Origin: Dama dama
Taxonomy: Eukaryota; Chordata; Mammalia; Artiodactyla; Cervidae
Direction of reading: 5' to 3'
NCBI RefSeq assembly: GCF_033118175.1
Contig: NC_083692.1
Span: 16,006,001 to 16,070,000, forward strand
DNA: 64,000 nucleotides
The translations under genes were made by a program, and so were the position numbers. The notes under the pieces were generated by a model that did no database searches, was not told the DNA's origin, and saw only the letters and a list, made by a program, of their open reading frames with translations. Of the stretch, positions 36,821-48,571 are shown in pieces (the stretch's first letter is position 1; every line of letters begins with the position of its first letter).

Positions 36821-37529
36821 GTAAAGTGATGTGCCCGTTAAAATGAAGCCTTTCCGACCAAAGAAACAAAAGACCTTCCCCCAGCTTCCATTTGTCTCTC
36901 CAGCCGCCAGAAATTCACTCTCTCAAGGCAACCCATTCCTCCTGAAAATTTCCCCTGGTATTGACCTAAATTCTGTCCCCAGATCACTTCCTACCTTGCA
37001 TTCCATCCTACAGGATTACCTCCCTTCCACAAGACAACCTTTATGGACTTGAACATCTTTGGTCACCCTCCTTCCATAGCCAAGCGCCCTGTATTTCCTA
37101 CATTTGTACAGTGTTTTCAGGCCGGTCACCTCCTCGCCTTCTACGCATTTGTCTTTATTGATGTGATCTGCTCTGCCCTGAGAAGGTTCAGCCCCTCAAG
37201 GGCAGAGACAGCGGACAGAGATCTGAATTCCTTGGCACTTGGCCTAAACAGACATTTGTCTATGTTTATACTTATTATCTGCCAATGTGTGTGTTTTTTC
37301 CCTTGACTCTGCTGCACATATTTAGTGAACAAGAAGTAGCTCCTTCCCAAGAGGTAATGGTATGGACTGAGTCCTCATCCAGAGAGATACAGCAGCATAT
37401 TGTATCGTGAATCCTTTAGAGGTGGATCACCAAATTCTAACCATTGGGTCTAGCAGACATTATTAGTTGTCTACCCAATTTTCATTCCATTTCCCCTTTT
37501 CCATGCTAACAGGATCCAGATTTTCTTCA

Positions 37530-37930
37530 TAGACACAATGAGCCCTAGCTAGTCCAAGCAATTTTGTTTCCCACGTTTTCAGTCTCCCTGGTAACCAAGG
37601 CTGGTCATATGGCCTGGTTCTGGCCCATGGGATATAAGGGGAAGCCCATGGTGGGAGCTTCTGGGAATGGTTTTGCTTTTCTGATAAGAGAGACAGACAT
37701 TGTTGGTGCAGCTCTTTTTGCCTTCCTTCTGCCCTGACCTGGAAGATGAAGCCTAGAGCTGAGGCAACCCCTTTGCAACCATGAAGTAGCCATGTGAAGA
37801 CACCAAACACCAGAGAAGAAAGGCAGAGCCTGAGCCCCTGACGCTGTGACCGAGAAGTCTGTGCAATCACCCATCTCCAGACTTCTTGTTTGGTGGGGAA
37901 ATCAATCTCATTTATTGATGCTTAAGCCAC
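37530..37930. repeat. Unclassified old interspersed repeat
   Basis: The phrases ggtcatatggcctggttctg and cccatgggatataagg resemble a mammalian repeat I recognise but cannot name. A related segment lies at 45545-45840. Confidence 0.4.
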
Positions 37931-38539
37931 TAGCAGTCAAGTTCTCTGCAACTTGCAGCAAAAAGCAATTTTCACTGATAGGATGCGCAATTACTTTTTA
38001 AATTAGGATACTTAAGTCTTTACAAACAGCAAATGGAAAAAAAAATAAAGCTGGGGATTTGAAACTGAAACGAGAGTAAACTCATTGTTTGTGTTCTTAC
38101 ATTAGTGAAATATCTAAAAGGCAGGCTCAGAGAGCATATTAAAATACTAAGTAATTTACAGTTACTGTCTGGGATTATTAGATTGTATCATCTTATTGAT
38201 ACTTTCTGAATTTAAAAAGGCATCAATAATATTCTCAGGTAAAGTGTACCAGATCTCTAAATACTATAATAAATACTTATCCTTTGCTTCAATGACTGTT
38301 CAGTACAGTTTAATCCCTTAACATGTGCAGGCCAAAATTAAGTATTCATTAGTGTGTCATTTGAATACAAAAAAGATTGATAATTACTGGAATGCATGTA
38401 CCTTGAAGACTGAGGCCTTTAGCTGAGTCCAAGCCCAGATAAGAAGCTGTCCCCCTTCTTGGCCAACATGGTAACCCCCTTAAATCTAACAGATACAAGT
38501 ATAAGCTGAAGTTCACCTCTACTGACCAGTTGCTCCCTG

Positions 38540-38705
38540 GCGCTGCCCCTGCTCTAAGCGCTGCATGTGTATATTTCATTTAGGGATTGCAACAACCCTA
38601 TGAGGGAGCTTCTATTATTATCCCATTTACAGATGAGGGAAAGTGAGTCACTTGCCAAAGCCTCATAGGAAGGAATTCGATCTGACTCCAGAGCCCAGGC
38701 GTCTT
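38540..38705 (-). repeat. MIR or related remnant, reverse orientation
   Basis: Contains ttattatcccatttacagat and gtgagtcacttgccaaagcc. Confidence 0.6.
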
Positions 38706-39505
38706 ACGTCTCTCAAAGGGCCCTGAGTCACTGGTGGTAGAAGAAACCCAGCAGTGGGGGGGCCAGGGCCAAACGGCACACCCCTGGGGACCAATCGCCT
38801 GGAATTCCATCTGAATGGTGCCCTGGAGCTGTGCCTCCCAGCGCCCTGCAGTCTGTGTGGCCTCAGCAGAGAACAGACTCCCTCATTGCTGGTGGGGGAA
38901 TCCTGCCAGGAGGCGGTTTGAGAACCACCGGCGTGAAGACCCTGTCAGAGCCAGCTACGCCTCCGCACCAGCAGCCTTCTGCCCGGCTGTCCTCAGCTGG
39001 CTCCTCTAGTCCCAGCTACTAATCAAGTCAGCCCTGCCCCATCGCCAGGGATCTCTGGTCTCTGGCTTCCTGCTGGGTTTGCAGTGCCTCGATCAGAGAG
39101 CTGGAATGAGGGGTACTTAACCCTTACTCCCTTCCTGCTGGGCCCGAAGTGTAACTCTGACCACTAAGTACAAGCCCAGTTCTCTCTGGCTTCCTGGAGC
39201 AACTCATCTCTGGTCTCTGAAAGTTGAGATTATTAAATGCTCCCTGCTGTTGCTAGTCTCAGGGTGTATCACCCCCTCTGGTTGGTTCCCCGGATCCCAC
39301 CCTCCGCTCTGTAAGTAGTGCCTTCATAAAATCCTCTTTGGTGGCTCTGTGAGGGGACATCTGTTCCTGCTTGGCCCTGAGCAAGACAGCGGGGAGGTGG
39401 GCTGTGCTTGGTCACCCTTCCCCAGGAGCAGGGGGCGAAGACTGTGAACGGAGTGAGTGAGCAGGTTCACACCGAGATGCTCCATTATAAAGTCTGGATG
39501 CAGGG

Positions 39506-39622
39506 ACTTCTCTGGCGCGGTTCAGTGGTTAGGACTCCACGCTTCCACTGCAGGGAGCACAGGTTCGATCCCTGGTCAGGGAACTAAGATCCAGCAAGCT
39601 TTGTGGTGTGGCCAAAAAAATG
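39506..39622 (+). mobile_element. CHR-type SINE
   Basis: Head gggacttctctggcgcggtt, then ggttcgatccctggtcaggg and a short A tail. This is the cetartiodactyl tRNA-derived CHR family and is distinct from Bov-tA. Confidence 0.85.
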
Positions 39623-39739
39623 CCTGGCTGCAAAGAGCCAGGAGCCTACCCGGCTGCCACTTGCTGCTTGGCCTGGAGACTGTGCTTGTTTTGAGAGCTG
39701 CAACTGTGTAGAGGCCCAGAGGTGTCTGTGCCTCTAAAA

Positions 39740-39962
39740 AGAGGAAGCACGGATGTTAGGGTCAGACCTGACTCTACCCCTTGCTGCCTTAATGACCTTG
39801 AGCACGTTCTTCACCCCTCTGTGCCTCAACTCCTGCACTTGTAAAATGAGGATGGCAGTAGCACTTACCTTTATTGTGGTGAAGATTAAATGAGTTAATG
39901 CATGTAAGGTACTTAAAATATTGTAGATGACACATAGGGAGTGCTCAATAAATGTTAGCTAA
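39740..39962 (+). repeat. MIR
   Basis: Contains cttaatgaccttgagcacgt, cacttgtaaaatgaggatgg and gattaaatgagttaatgcat. It is one of the best-preserved MIR copies here. Confidence 0.85.
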
Positions 39963-39984
39963 TAGTAACATTATTAAAAATACT

Positions 39985-40170
39985 TTATCCTTGAAACTGT
40001 TCCATATTGTGACTGTATCAAAGTAAATATTCTGGCTGTGATATTGAACTACAGTTTAGCAAGATGTTACCATTGGGAGAAACTGGGTAAAGGGTAAACA
40101 TGAGATCTCTCTGCATTATTTCCTACATCTACATATGAATCTACAATTATATCAAAATAAAAAGAGTAAT
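39985..40170 (+). repeat. L1 3' UTR remnant
   Basis: Contains gatgttaccattgggagaaa and atctacaattatatcaaaat in L1 3' UTR order. A relative is at 60560-60830. Confidence 0.6.
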
Positions 40171-40179
40171 GAAAAATTT

Positions 40180-40930
40180 GTTTAACTACTTGTGGAAATG
40201 CAACCCAGCAATTCCACTCCTAGGTCTGGACTCAAAAGAACTGAAATCAGGACTTTGAACAGATACCCATCTGCATATGTTCTTGGTGACATTATTCACA
40301 GCAGCTGAAAGGCAGAAACAACACAAACATCCATGATATGATGTGGTATTATACATACAATGGAATATTATTCAGTCATGAAAAAGGAATGAAGTTCTGA
40401 TACTTGCTATGACATCGAGAAACTTTGAAAACATTATGCTAAGTGAGATAAGCCAGACACGAAAGGAGAGATGCTGTATGATTTCACTTATAAGAAATAA
40501 CTGTTAACAGATAGGAAGTAGCTTGGAGGATCCCAGGGGCCGGGGACAGAGAGAGGGGCGTTATTGTCATTTCTATTTGGGATGATGAAAAAGTGTTGGA
40601 AACACGTGGTGGTGATGGTCACAAAACACTGAATGTGCTTAACGCCAACTGTATGTAAAAAATGTTTTTTCCTTAAAAATCGTTTTTAGGGAATTCCTTT
40701 GTGGTCCGGTGGTTAGGACTTGGCACTTTCACTGCCGTGGTCCAGGTTCAGTCCCTGGCTGGGGAACTAAGATTCCACAAGCCAGATGGTATAGCAAAAA
40801 AAATTTAAAAAGGCTTTTAATAGGTGAATTTTGTTGTATATATTTTGCCACAATTAAAATAATACAATATACCTAGAACGATTGAATTGTATACTTTACC
40901 TGGGTGAATTATATCTCAATATAGTAATCA
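40180..40930 (+). repeat. L1 3' UTR remnant split by a CHR SINE
   Basis: Contains acccagcaattccactccta, acaatggaatattattcagt and atgatttcacttataagaaa. L1-like sequence (aggtgaattttgttgtatat) resumes after the CHR copy at 40688-40802. Confidence 0.75.
40688..40802 (+). mobile_element. CHR-type SINE
   Basis: Reads gggaattcctttgtggtccg, then ggttcagtccctggctgggg, ending in an A-rich tail. It sits inside an L1 remnant. Confidence 0.85.
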
Positions 40931-40951
40931 TACATAATTACTACCTGCTTT

Positions 40952-41184
40952 GAAGAACTGACTCATTTGAAAAGACCCTGATGCTGGGAAAAGATTGAAG
41001 GCAGGAGGAGAAGGGGATGATAAAGGATGAGATGGTTGGATGGCATCACCGACTCAATGGACATGAGCTTCAGTAAACTACAGGAGTTGGTGATGGACAA
41101 GGAGGCCTGACGTGCTGCAGTCCATGGGGTCGCAAAGATTCGGACACAGCTGAGTGAATGAACTGAACTGAACTGAACTGATAG
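40952..41184 (+). mobile_element. BovB (RTE) 3' fragment
   Basis: Reads actcatttgaaaagaccctg through ggatggcatcaccgactcaa to the tgaactgaactgaactgat tail. Confidence 0.93.
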
Positions 41185-41336
41185 TAATTATATCAAAATA
41201 GTAATATGCCCAGTACACAGTAGGCACTTAATAGGAATCTCTTTCCTTTCATCTGCCTAGGAAAGTGGTAGAGTCTGCCTTGAACTTCCAGCTCGCCTCA
41301 TGGGAAGAGAGAGAAACACATCCCCTTAGTTGTAAC

Positions 41337-41622
41337 TGCTGCTGCTGCTGCTAAGTCACTTCAGTCGTGTCCGACTCTGTGCGACCCCATAGACGGCAGC
41401 CCACAAGGCTCCCCCAGTCCCTGGGATTCTCCAGGCAAGAACACTGGAGTGGGTTGCCATTTCCTTCTCCAATGCATGAAAGGGAAAAGTGACAGTGAAG
41501 TCGCTCAGTCGTGTCCGACTCTTCGTGACCCCACGGACTGCAGCCCACCTGGCTCCTCCATCCGTGGGATTTTCCAGGCAAGAGGACTGGAGTGCGGTGC
41601 CACTGCCTTCTCCATAGTTATA
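41337..41622 (-). mobile_element. Bov-A2 SINE dimer with (AGC)n tail
   Basis: Two Bov-A monomers in tandem joined by the aatgcatgaaagggaaaagt linker. The (GCT)n at the low-coordinate end is the element's (AGC)n tail on the minus strand. Confidence 0.92.
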
Positions 41623-42504
41623 ACTACTGTGAGTCAGATGTGTTAAACAAAACCTCTCAAGAAACCAAGATTCAGAGACGCAGAATACTGTGCCCAAGGG
41701 CACGCGGTGCCAACACAGATACCCCCCTGAATGTGCTCAGCTGAGGCCACACAGTCCCCAACCCCCAGCAGCCTCATCACTGGGCTGGTCTCCCTGCACT
41801 TGAAATGCCCAACCCCACTTCCCAGCTCAGGGCACAGGAAAGAGCGAAGAAGCTGCTGGGCTGCTCTGGGAAGAAACTGCTTGGAGGTGTCGGGGCTGGG
41901 CAGTGGGGGAGGTTGGTAAGGGGGAGCTCCCCCAAGCCCCTGTCCCATCTGCTGACCTCTCCAACCCACTGCAGGCACGTCAGAGCAGCCAGAGCTGACG
42001 GCTGCTGTGCCCTAGATCAGATGTCCACTTGCTGACTTGATGTGATCAGGCTTCTGACTTTTTTCTTAATGGAAGTAAATAATTCCTGCTCCCCCCACCC
42101 CTCAACTCCCCGCTTTCTTCTTCAGTGCCCTCCCTAAGCTGGCCAAGATCCCAGCCTTTCGGAAGTAAAAATAGCAGAGTATGCAAGGGGGACAGCAGCT
42201 GGGGGGTGGGGGGGGAGTGCAGTTTAAGTTTCTTTCTTTTATCCCAGGCACTAAAAATAACCAGGTAAAGCTGGGGAAAGCATGGCCCCACACCTGGCCC
42301 ACAGCCTGTCCCTGTGACAGGCACTGTGGATCACATTTCTCTTCCCACAGGAAACGCAGGCAGGGTTCTGAGCCGGAGTCTTCTCCAGTCCTGACACTGC
42401 AAAGTTGTCATAGTCAAGACCCTTCTCTTCCCCCTAGAAATCCCCACCCCACCCCGCTCCCACCCACACACACCCAACTGAACATCCTTGGTTTATTAAT
42501 GATG

Positions 42505-42720
42505 TCTACAACGTTGTGCAGTTTGCAAAGCTCTTTCCACATCTCGTTTGATCTGTGTCACAAAAGTGAGGGAGAGGGAATACGTGATTATTACTATGCC
42601 CAAGTGAAAACTGAGGCTCAGAAAGGTCAGGTAACTCTCTCAGGGTCACACAGCCAGGAAAGGTCAGAGGGAGAATCTGAAGCTTGATCTCCAAGCCGTA
42701 TCATCTTTGCTCTGAACTTG
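42505..42720 (-). repeat. MIR, reverse orientation
   Basis: Contains gaaaactgaggctcagaaag and tcagggtcacacagccagga. Confidence 0.8.
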
Positions 42721-43623
42721 AGACCACCCATCCCGTATGACCATCAGAATGTCCTAAGAGCCTTTGAACGACACAGAACCCTCCTCAAGGTTCTGAGTCA
42801 ACTGGTTCTAAGTTAATAGGGGAGCTATACAGGAAAGGGTAATTTTGCAATCACTCCTCTAGTGACTCAGATTACCTACCGGGCCCGGGAAGCACTGCAC
42901 TAAACCTATTTTACATGGTGCTTTTGTCTAAGCAGTGTTCCTTCCAGGAGACTTAGGTGTTGACTCTCTACCTATAAGTTCTACCGAACTATAGCTGACC
43001 CATCTCCAGAAAGAGGAGCAACCCCCTCTAAAGGGCCCAGGGGCTGTGGGTCACGTGGATGTGCTGATGCCCACCTCGCAGCCTAGCAGAATGCTCTAAA
43101 CACTCATCTACAGCCCCTGCATAATCTGGGCTCCTTTCAGCCACCTGTCTTGCAGGGGTTTCTGGGTGACAGGTGAGCTCACCTAGCTGTCTCTGGCAGC
43201 GCAACTATCTTGGGCTGCCTTTTACCCTGATGTCATATCATCATACGAAGAGTGCCTGGCACTTGGCACCCTACAAGCTCAGAGAATGAAACCTTGCAGG
43301 TGGATAAACACACATGCCGCCTGGTACTCCAGGGCTTGTGCCAGCTGCTCCAGAGTGGGTAAGATGCTACTGGGTGATGAGGTCCTAGCCTTCTGCCTTT
43401 TAAAGAAGTGTCCACTCTCTTGCTGCTCTCTCCTCCAGACCCTTCCCACCCAGAGCACTATGTCCCCAAGGACATTTCAGCAAGGCTGAGTTATCCTTGC
43501 ATTCCCAGCTATCAGGAAGTCTCTAAAACTGAACACCAAACCAGGAAAAGCTGTTTCAGCCCAGTCTCTCTTTGCATTCCCTTCCTCTTCTCCCCAGTTG
43601 AGGACAGGCTGTAGGCTACTGGT

Positions 43624-43841
43624 GACTTCCCTGGTGGCTCAGACGGTAAAGCATCTGCCTACTTGGGGTTCAATAGGGGAGACCTGGGGTTCAATCCCTG
43701 GGTCAGGAAGCTCTCCTGGAGAAGGAAATGGCAACTCGCTCCAGGATCCTTGCCTAGAAAATCCCATGGATGGAGGAGCCTGGTAGCTACAGTCCATGGG
43801 GTCACAGAGTCAGATACAACTGAGCGACTTCACTTTCTTTC
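43624..43841 (+). mobile_element. Bov-tA SINE with a small internal duplication
   Basis: Standard head (cttccctggtggctcagacg) and tail (actgagcgacttcacttt). A short direct repeat around ggggttcaat (43667 and 43688) lengthens the tRNA-like part. Confidence 0.9.
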
Positions 43842-43909
43842 TAGCTTACTGGCCAAGGTATCTACAATGAGTTGAACTGGGCTTCTTAGAAGGAATTCCT
43901 GGGACTTCC

Positions 43910-44224
43910 CTGATGACCTAGTGGTTAAGACTCTGCCATGCAATGCAGGGGACAAGGGTTTGACCCCTGGTTAGGGAACTAAGGTTCCACGTGCTCTGGA
44001 GCAACCAAGCCCGCTCACTGCAACTACTGAGCTTGCGCACTCCGAAGCCTGAGTGCCACAACTAGAGAGTGTGCATGTCACAGTGACTGAAGCCCAGGTG
44101 CATTGGAGCCCTCACGACACAGCTAGAGAGTCTGTGACCCACAGTGAGAGATCCCACACGATGCAATGGCTATCTCACGTACCACAGCCGAGATCCAACA
44201 CAGCTAAATACATCTTTTAAAACA
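43910..44224 (+). mobile_element. CHR-type SINE, long copy
   Basis: Head gggacttccctgatgaccta, then tagggaactaaggttccacg and gagcaaccaagcccgctcac, ending near ctaaatacatcttttaaaac. This is one of three long CHR-type copies on the plus strand. Confidence 0.85.
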
Positions 44225-44284
44225 GAATGAATTCCTGTATAACCAAGGAGACTGGATTCTCTCCCCCCCGCCCCCCGCAACCAA

Positions 44285-44345
44285 CCACTTGATTATTTAC
44301 TAGCTGTGTGGCCTTGGGCAAATCACTTGAACTCAGTTGCACTAG
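44285..44345 (+). repeat. Short MIR core
   Basis: A fragment reading actagctgtgtggccttggg then caaatcacttgaactcag. Confidence 0.7.
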
Positions 44346-44861
44346 ATCAGTCATGGCAAAAAGCTGTCAGCTACGCCACCACCCTCCATTTCCTGGTCTG
44401 TGGCAGACATTGCTAATCAATCATGGCACTCTTGCCTACTGATCCCGGGTTCTGCCTAAGAAGCCTTTTAATCACACATTCTAGGCAGTTGCCCCACACC
44501 CTAGAGCTGACAGTTCACCTAAAAGCAGTTTGCCATCCCAGAGCCAGCTCACTGTACTCAAGAGTCAAGTCCAGCAGAATCCAAGACCAACATGGGGAAG
44601 GCAGATTAGGAATGCATCTTTACAGTAGCAGGTTAAGAAAACATGTTTTTTTAAAAAAAAAATTGACACAGAAGTGCAAGCCATAAAGGAAAAGACTGAT
44701 ACATCCAATTTACTAAAATCACTAACTTCTGTCCATCAAAGGACTCCATAAAGAGAAGAAAGCTATAAATGAGATTTTTGTAATACCAACAAATGCAAAA
44801 ATGACTAATAAAATGGCCAGAATATATGGAAAAATTGGGGACAGGCTCACGGAGCACAGCC

Positions 44862-45047
44862 CTGTGCTGGGAAACATTGAGGGCGGGAGGAGAAGGGGAT
44901 GATAGAAGATGAGATGGTTGGATGGCATCACTGACTCAATGGACATGCGTTTGAGCAAGCTCCGGGAGATGGTAAAGGACAGGGAAGCCTGGTGTGCTGC
45001 AGTCCGTGGGGTCACAAAGAGTTGGACACAACTGAGCAACTGAACAA
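44862..45047 (+). mobile_element. BovB (RTE) 3' fragment
   Basis: Reads tgctgggaaacattgagggc through gatggttggatggcatcact to ctgagcaactgaacaac, with a degraded tail. Confidence 0.92.
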
Positions 45048-45544
45048 CAAGAGCAGCATATTGTCTATGGCTGTGTTCCTATTACAACAGCGGAGTTAAA
45101 TAGACAGAGACCTTTTGGCCCACAAATGTATGTATCCGGCTGACTCCTATAATACAGAAGTGAAAATAAATGAATTACAGAACCACGCAACAAGAAGCAT
45201 TCATCTCAGAAATACTGACTAAAATAACCAAGATGCAGAAGAACACATATAGCATAACTTCATTTAAAACTAAAAACACGATATGATTCAAGATACAAAC
45301 CTACGATAAAACTACAAAGAAAGGCAAGGAAAAATAATGTGAAATCAAGATAATAGCTGCCCTTGAAAGTAATGAATGGGGGCTCAGACACAGAGGAAAC
45401 CTCAAAATTAAGGGTAAAATTTTTTTCTTAGACTGCATGGACAGTACCAGTATTTTCCCTACTTTACATGTGTTTTTGGCCAATAACAATGCCTGTCCTT
45501 TAAGATATGTTCTTTTCTTTTTCCATACTGACACAGGTTTAGTT

Positions 45545-45840
45545 GGACACATGGTAGTCCCAGCTAAAGACTACAATTCCCAGACATCCTAGCACAGATG
45601 TGTGGCCATGTGACTAGATTCCACCAATGGGTTGTAAATGGAAGGAACTTGTTCCACTCTGGCTCCTGCCATTGGAATGATTTGATGTAGGGTTTTCTTC
45701 CTTTTGGTTGTCTGGGAGATGGGGATAACTGGGTCCACAAGTGGAAACCACTTGCTAAGGATGGTAAAGCTGCCTAAACAGTCCTGGATCACCCTTGACT
45801 CTCTCAACTATTTTATTTAATGAGAAAGAATTAAAATTCC
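45545..45840. repeat. Unclassified old interspersed repeat
   Basis: Contains ctacaattcccagacatcct and gtggccatgtgactagattc followed by accaatgggttgtaaatgga, resembling the segment at 37530-37930. Confidence 0.4.
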
Positions 45841-46114
45841 ATCTTGCTTAAGTCTGAGATTTTTGTTTTGAGGAAGGCAGTCTCTTTGTATAGAAGTTTA
45901 GACGTAACTAATATAATATAGTGTAAGTATTTTTCTGGATCTACTCAATGCTTACTTTTTACGGGACTGTTTTGCTTGTTTTTGTTTGTTTTTATTTTTA
46001 AAGTGGATGGATATAGTAAATGCTGTCAATTCTTCAGGAAAGTTTCACTGAGAAAGGCAGCAGGGTAAGATAGCAGTAGCTGAACAGAGATGAAGTTTGG
46101 ATCAAAGTACAGTT

Positions 46115-46426
46115 GTGAAAGTGCAAGTCGCTCAGTTGTGTCCAACTCTTTGCAATCCCATGGACTATACAGTCCATGGAATTCTCCAGGCCAGAATACT
46201 GGAGTGGGTAGCCTTTCCCTTCTCCAGGAGATCTTCCCAACCCAGGGATTGAACCCAGGTCTCCCACATTGTAGGCAGATTCTTTACCAGCTGAGCCACC
46301 AGGGAAGCCCAAGAATACTGGAGTGGGTAGTCTATCCCTTCTCCAGCAGATCTTCCTGACTCCGGAATCAAACAGGGGTCTGCATTGAAGGCAGATTCTT
46401 TACCAGCTGAGCTACCAGGGAAGCCC
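46115..46426 (-). mobile_element. Bov-tA-type SINE with duplicated head
   Basis: A reverse-complement Bov-tA is followed by a second partial copy starting at gaatactggagtgggtagtc, as at 2168-2472. Both ends read gctaccagggaagccc or similar. Confidence 0.9.
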
Positions 46427-47429
46427 TAAGTACAGTTGTGGGCTTTTTAAATTAAATTTTGTTTCTGTGCTGATGAAAATGACCCAGCAGTGAGGAAGGG
46501 TTTGATGGGGCTGGAAGCAGACATGATACTATAGGAGTGAAGTCCCTGATAAAGAGGAATGCAATTTAGAGCAGAGGTGGGGAGACTGACTTTTGATAGG
46601 AATAGAAACACCTCTAACAAGAGTGAAGATGGAAAACAAGTGGGAAGGTTGTGGATTCAACAGCAGGAAGTTTAGAAATTCCCTACTTAACTGTTTCTAT
46701 GTTCTCAAGCAAATATGAAGCAAGGTCATCAGCCAAGGAGCAGGGAGGGAGGGAGGCTACAGGAGATTCAAAACTGCCCTCTGGAACATGGAAGAAATCA
46801 ATGATTTAGCACAGTGTGGAGTCTCTCAAATCAATGACTGACATCTTACTTTGTGGTACAACCCTAGGGGCTTTCCCTGGTGAATGGGGAGCAAGATGAA
46901 TCAGGCACTATTAACATTTCCCTTTCACAGAGGAGGAGAGGGAGGCTTAAGAAGTAAATCACCCAAGGAGTTGATAAATGTTCTACTGGGGTTTTACAGG
47001 GTCTATATGACCATTGAACCTGTTATCAAATGTCTGATGAGCCAAAGCCCTGAATGAACAGTAATAAGAGCTCAGCACAGACAAGACCATCTTCTGTGAC
47101 TTCATTCAATCCACAGTTCCTCAACCAGAGTCATCAAGTCATCGAGCCTGAGTGGCCCAAGGTGTGAGGCCACATGGGAAGATATTGGGAGCCATCAGCT
47201 AGCTGCGTGTGCCTCTGCATGTGTGCCTGTAGGGTGGGAAGTGGTTCAGGGCAATACAAACATCCATCAGAGTTCTTGTGCTCTAGTTCAAAACTGTTCT
47301 CTGAAGTACTCAAGAGTTGTTTTGTTTCAGAACACTAATGTATTTTAGAAAAGAAAGAGAATTTTTAAAGGCAAGTCATCTCTCATCCTCTTTCTTCATT
47401 CATAAGGCCAGAGAAGTGGTATTTCTGGC

Positions 47430-47660
47430 ATGGGCTAGAGGCAGGAGACTCTATAAATACAAAGCCATTAAATCCCATGCAGGGGGAACCTGATCGGGGC
47501 TGCCTTTTAATTTCCTGACATGAGTTGGCCACTAACCCAATTACCCAGAATCCCTGGAGGAGCCCTCTGCCTTCCCGACAAGCACAAAGAGAGTGAGAGC
47601 GTATTGCATGGACGGCAGCCCAGCTTTCACGGAAATCAAATATCTTTTAGAAAACACTTG
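47430..47660. promoter_or_regulatory. Repeat-free block, possible conserved noncoding element
   Basis: A 230-bp stretch without repeat ancestry, with TTTAAT/ATTAAA cores and mixed composition. It is listed as a candidate only. Confidence 0.25.
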
Positions 47661-48545
47661 GGGAAAGGCAGGCCAGGGGCTGAGGGGAGGAGGAAATGGG
47701 GCAGGCCTGGGAGGCCGGGGGCCTGAGGGAGGTAAAGTGAGGTGGGGAGAAGGAGAAGTTTGCAGGGACAATCTGTGCAGGGTGATTTGCTGAATTTCCA
47801 GATGTGGGGGCGGGGGCTGGGGTGCTGTGAAATGCAGCAAATGGTTTTCCAGGTTCTCCTGGCTTAGGGGCCATCAGGCCACACCCTCGCCCATCAGGGG
47901 AGACTGTCTCCATGGTCCTCCCAAGGGAGCCCCTCTCATCCTCATTTTAGACCCCAGATGGGGTTCGCCCAAGGCAGATGCCTCCTCCAAGACCCCTGCC
48001 AGCAAATCCAGGAAGAGAATCAGGGCAACTGGACACCAATATGCCCCGCCTAACACAGTGGTTAGGTTGCCGAAAAGTTGAGCACAAAACGAGATTATGT
48101 TTGAATCTAATACTGTTTTAATGTGCCAGGGAAGCTGACCTCTTAAAGCCAGTCCGCAGCGGATCTTACTAAGGAGTTGTCCCATCTGGGCCTCACCTTG
48201 GCCTGGTGATGGAGAACAGGTTTCAGCATCAACACCCCTGCTCCACAGATGAGGAAACAGGTGTGTGAGAAACAATAGACAGGGCAAGGACACCTCAGAG
48301 TCAGGAGAGGATGTGGGCACCAACTCCTAGCCCAGAGCAGATTTTGTATTTGGTTTCTCATAAAGAGAATCATTACCCTTTTCCCTGAAGACACAGATTT
48401 TCAAACACTGGGTTAAAGTGAGACAGACCCTTGGACATCACCTAGGTTCCACAGCTGAAGCTTCCAGAGCCAACAGCAGCCTCGAGGCAGAGGCTGAGCC
48501 AAAGAAAGCCCCACTTCTGACTTCCCTAGCAGGTGCTGGGCGCCT

Positions 48546-48571
48546 CCCCCCCCCCCCCCCCCCCCCCCCCC
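48546..48571. repeat. Poly-C tract, 26 bases
   Basis: An uninterrupted run of 26 C on the plus strand. On the ESRRB strand it is a G26 run, which can form G-quadruplexes and is prone to sequencing and length error. Confidence 0.97.

Noticed and set aside
39793..39801. Perfect ERR response element (TCAAGGTCA on the minus strand) as an autoregulatory site
   Set aside because: It sits within a MIR copy, and about two matches to TNAAGGTCA are expected by chance in 64 kb. A second match at 63357-63365 fits the same expectation.
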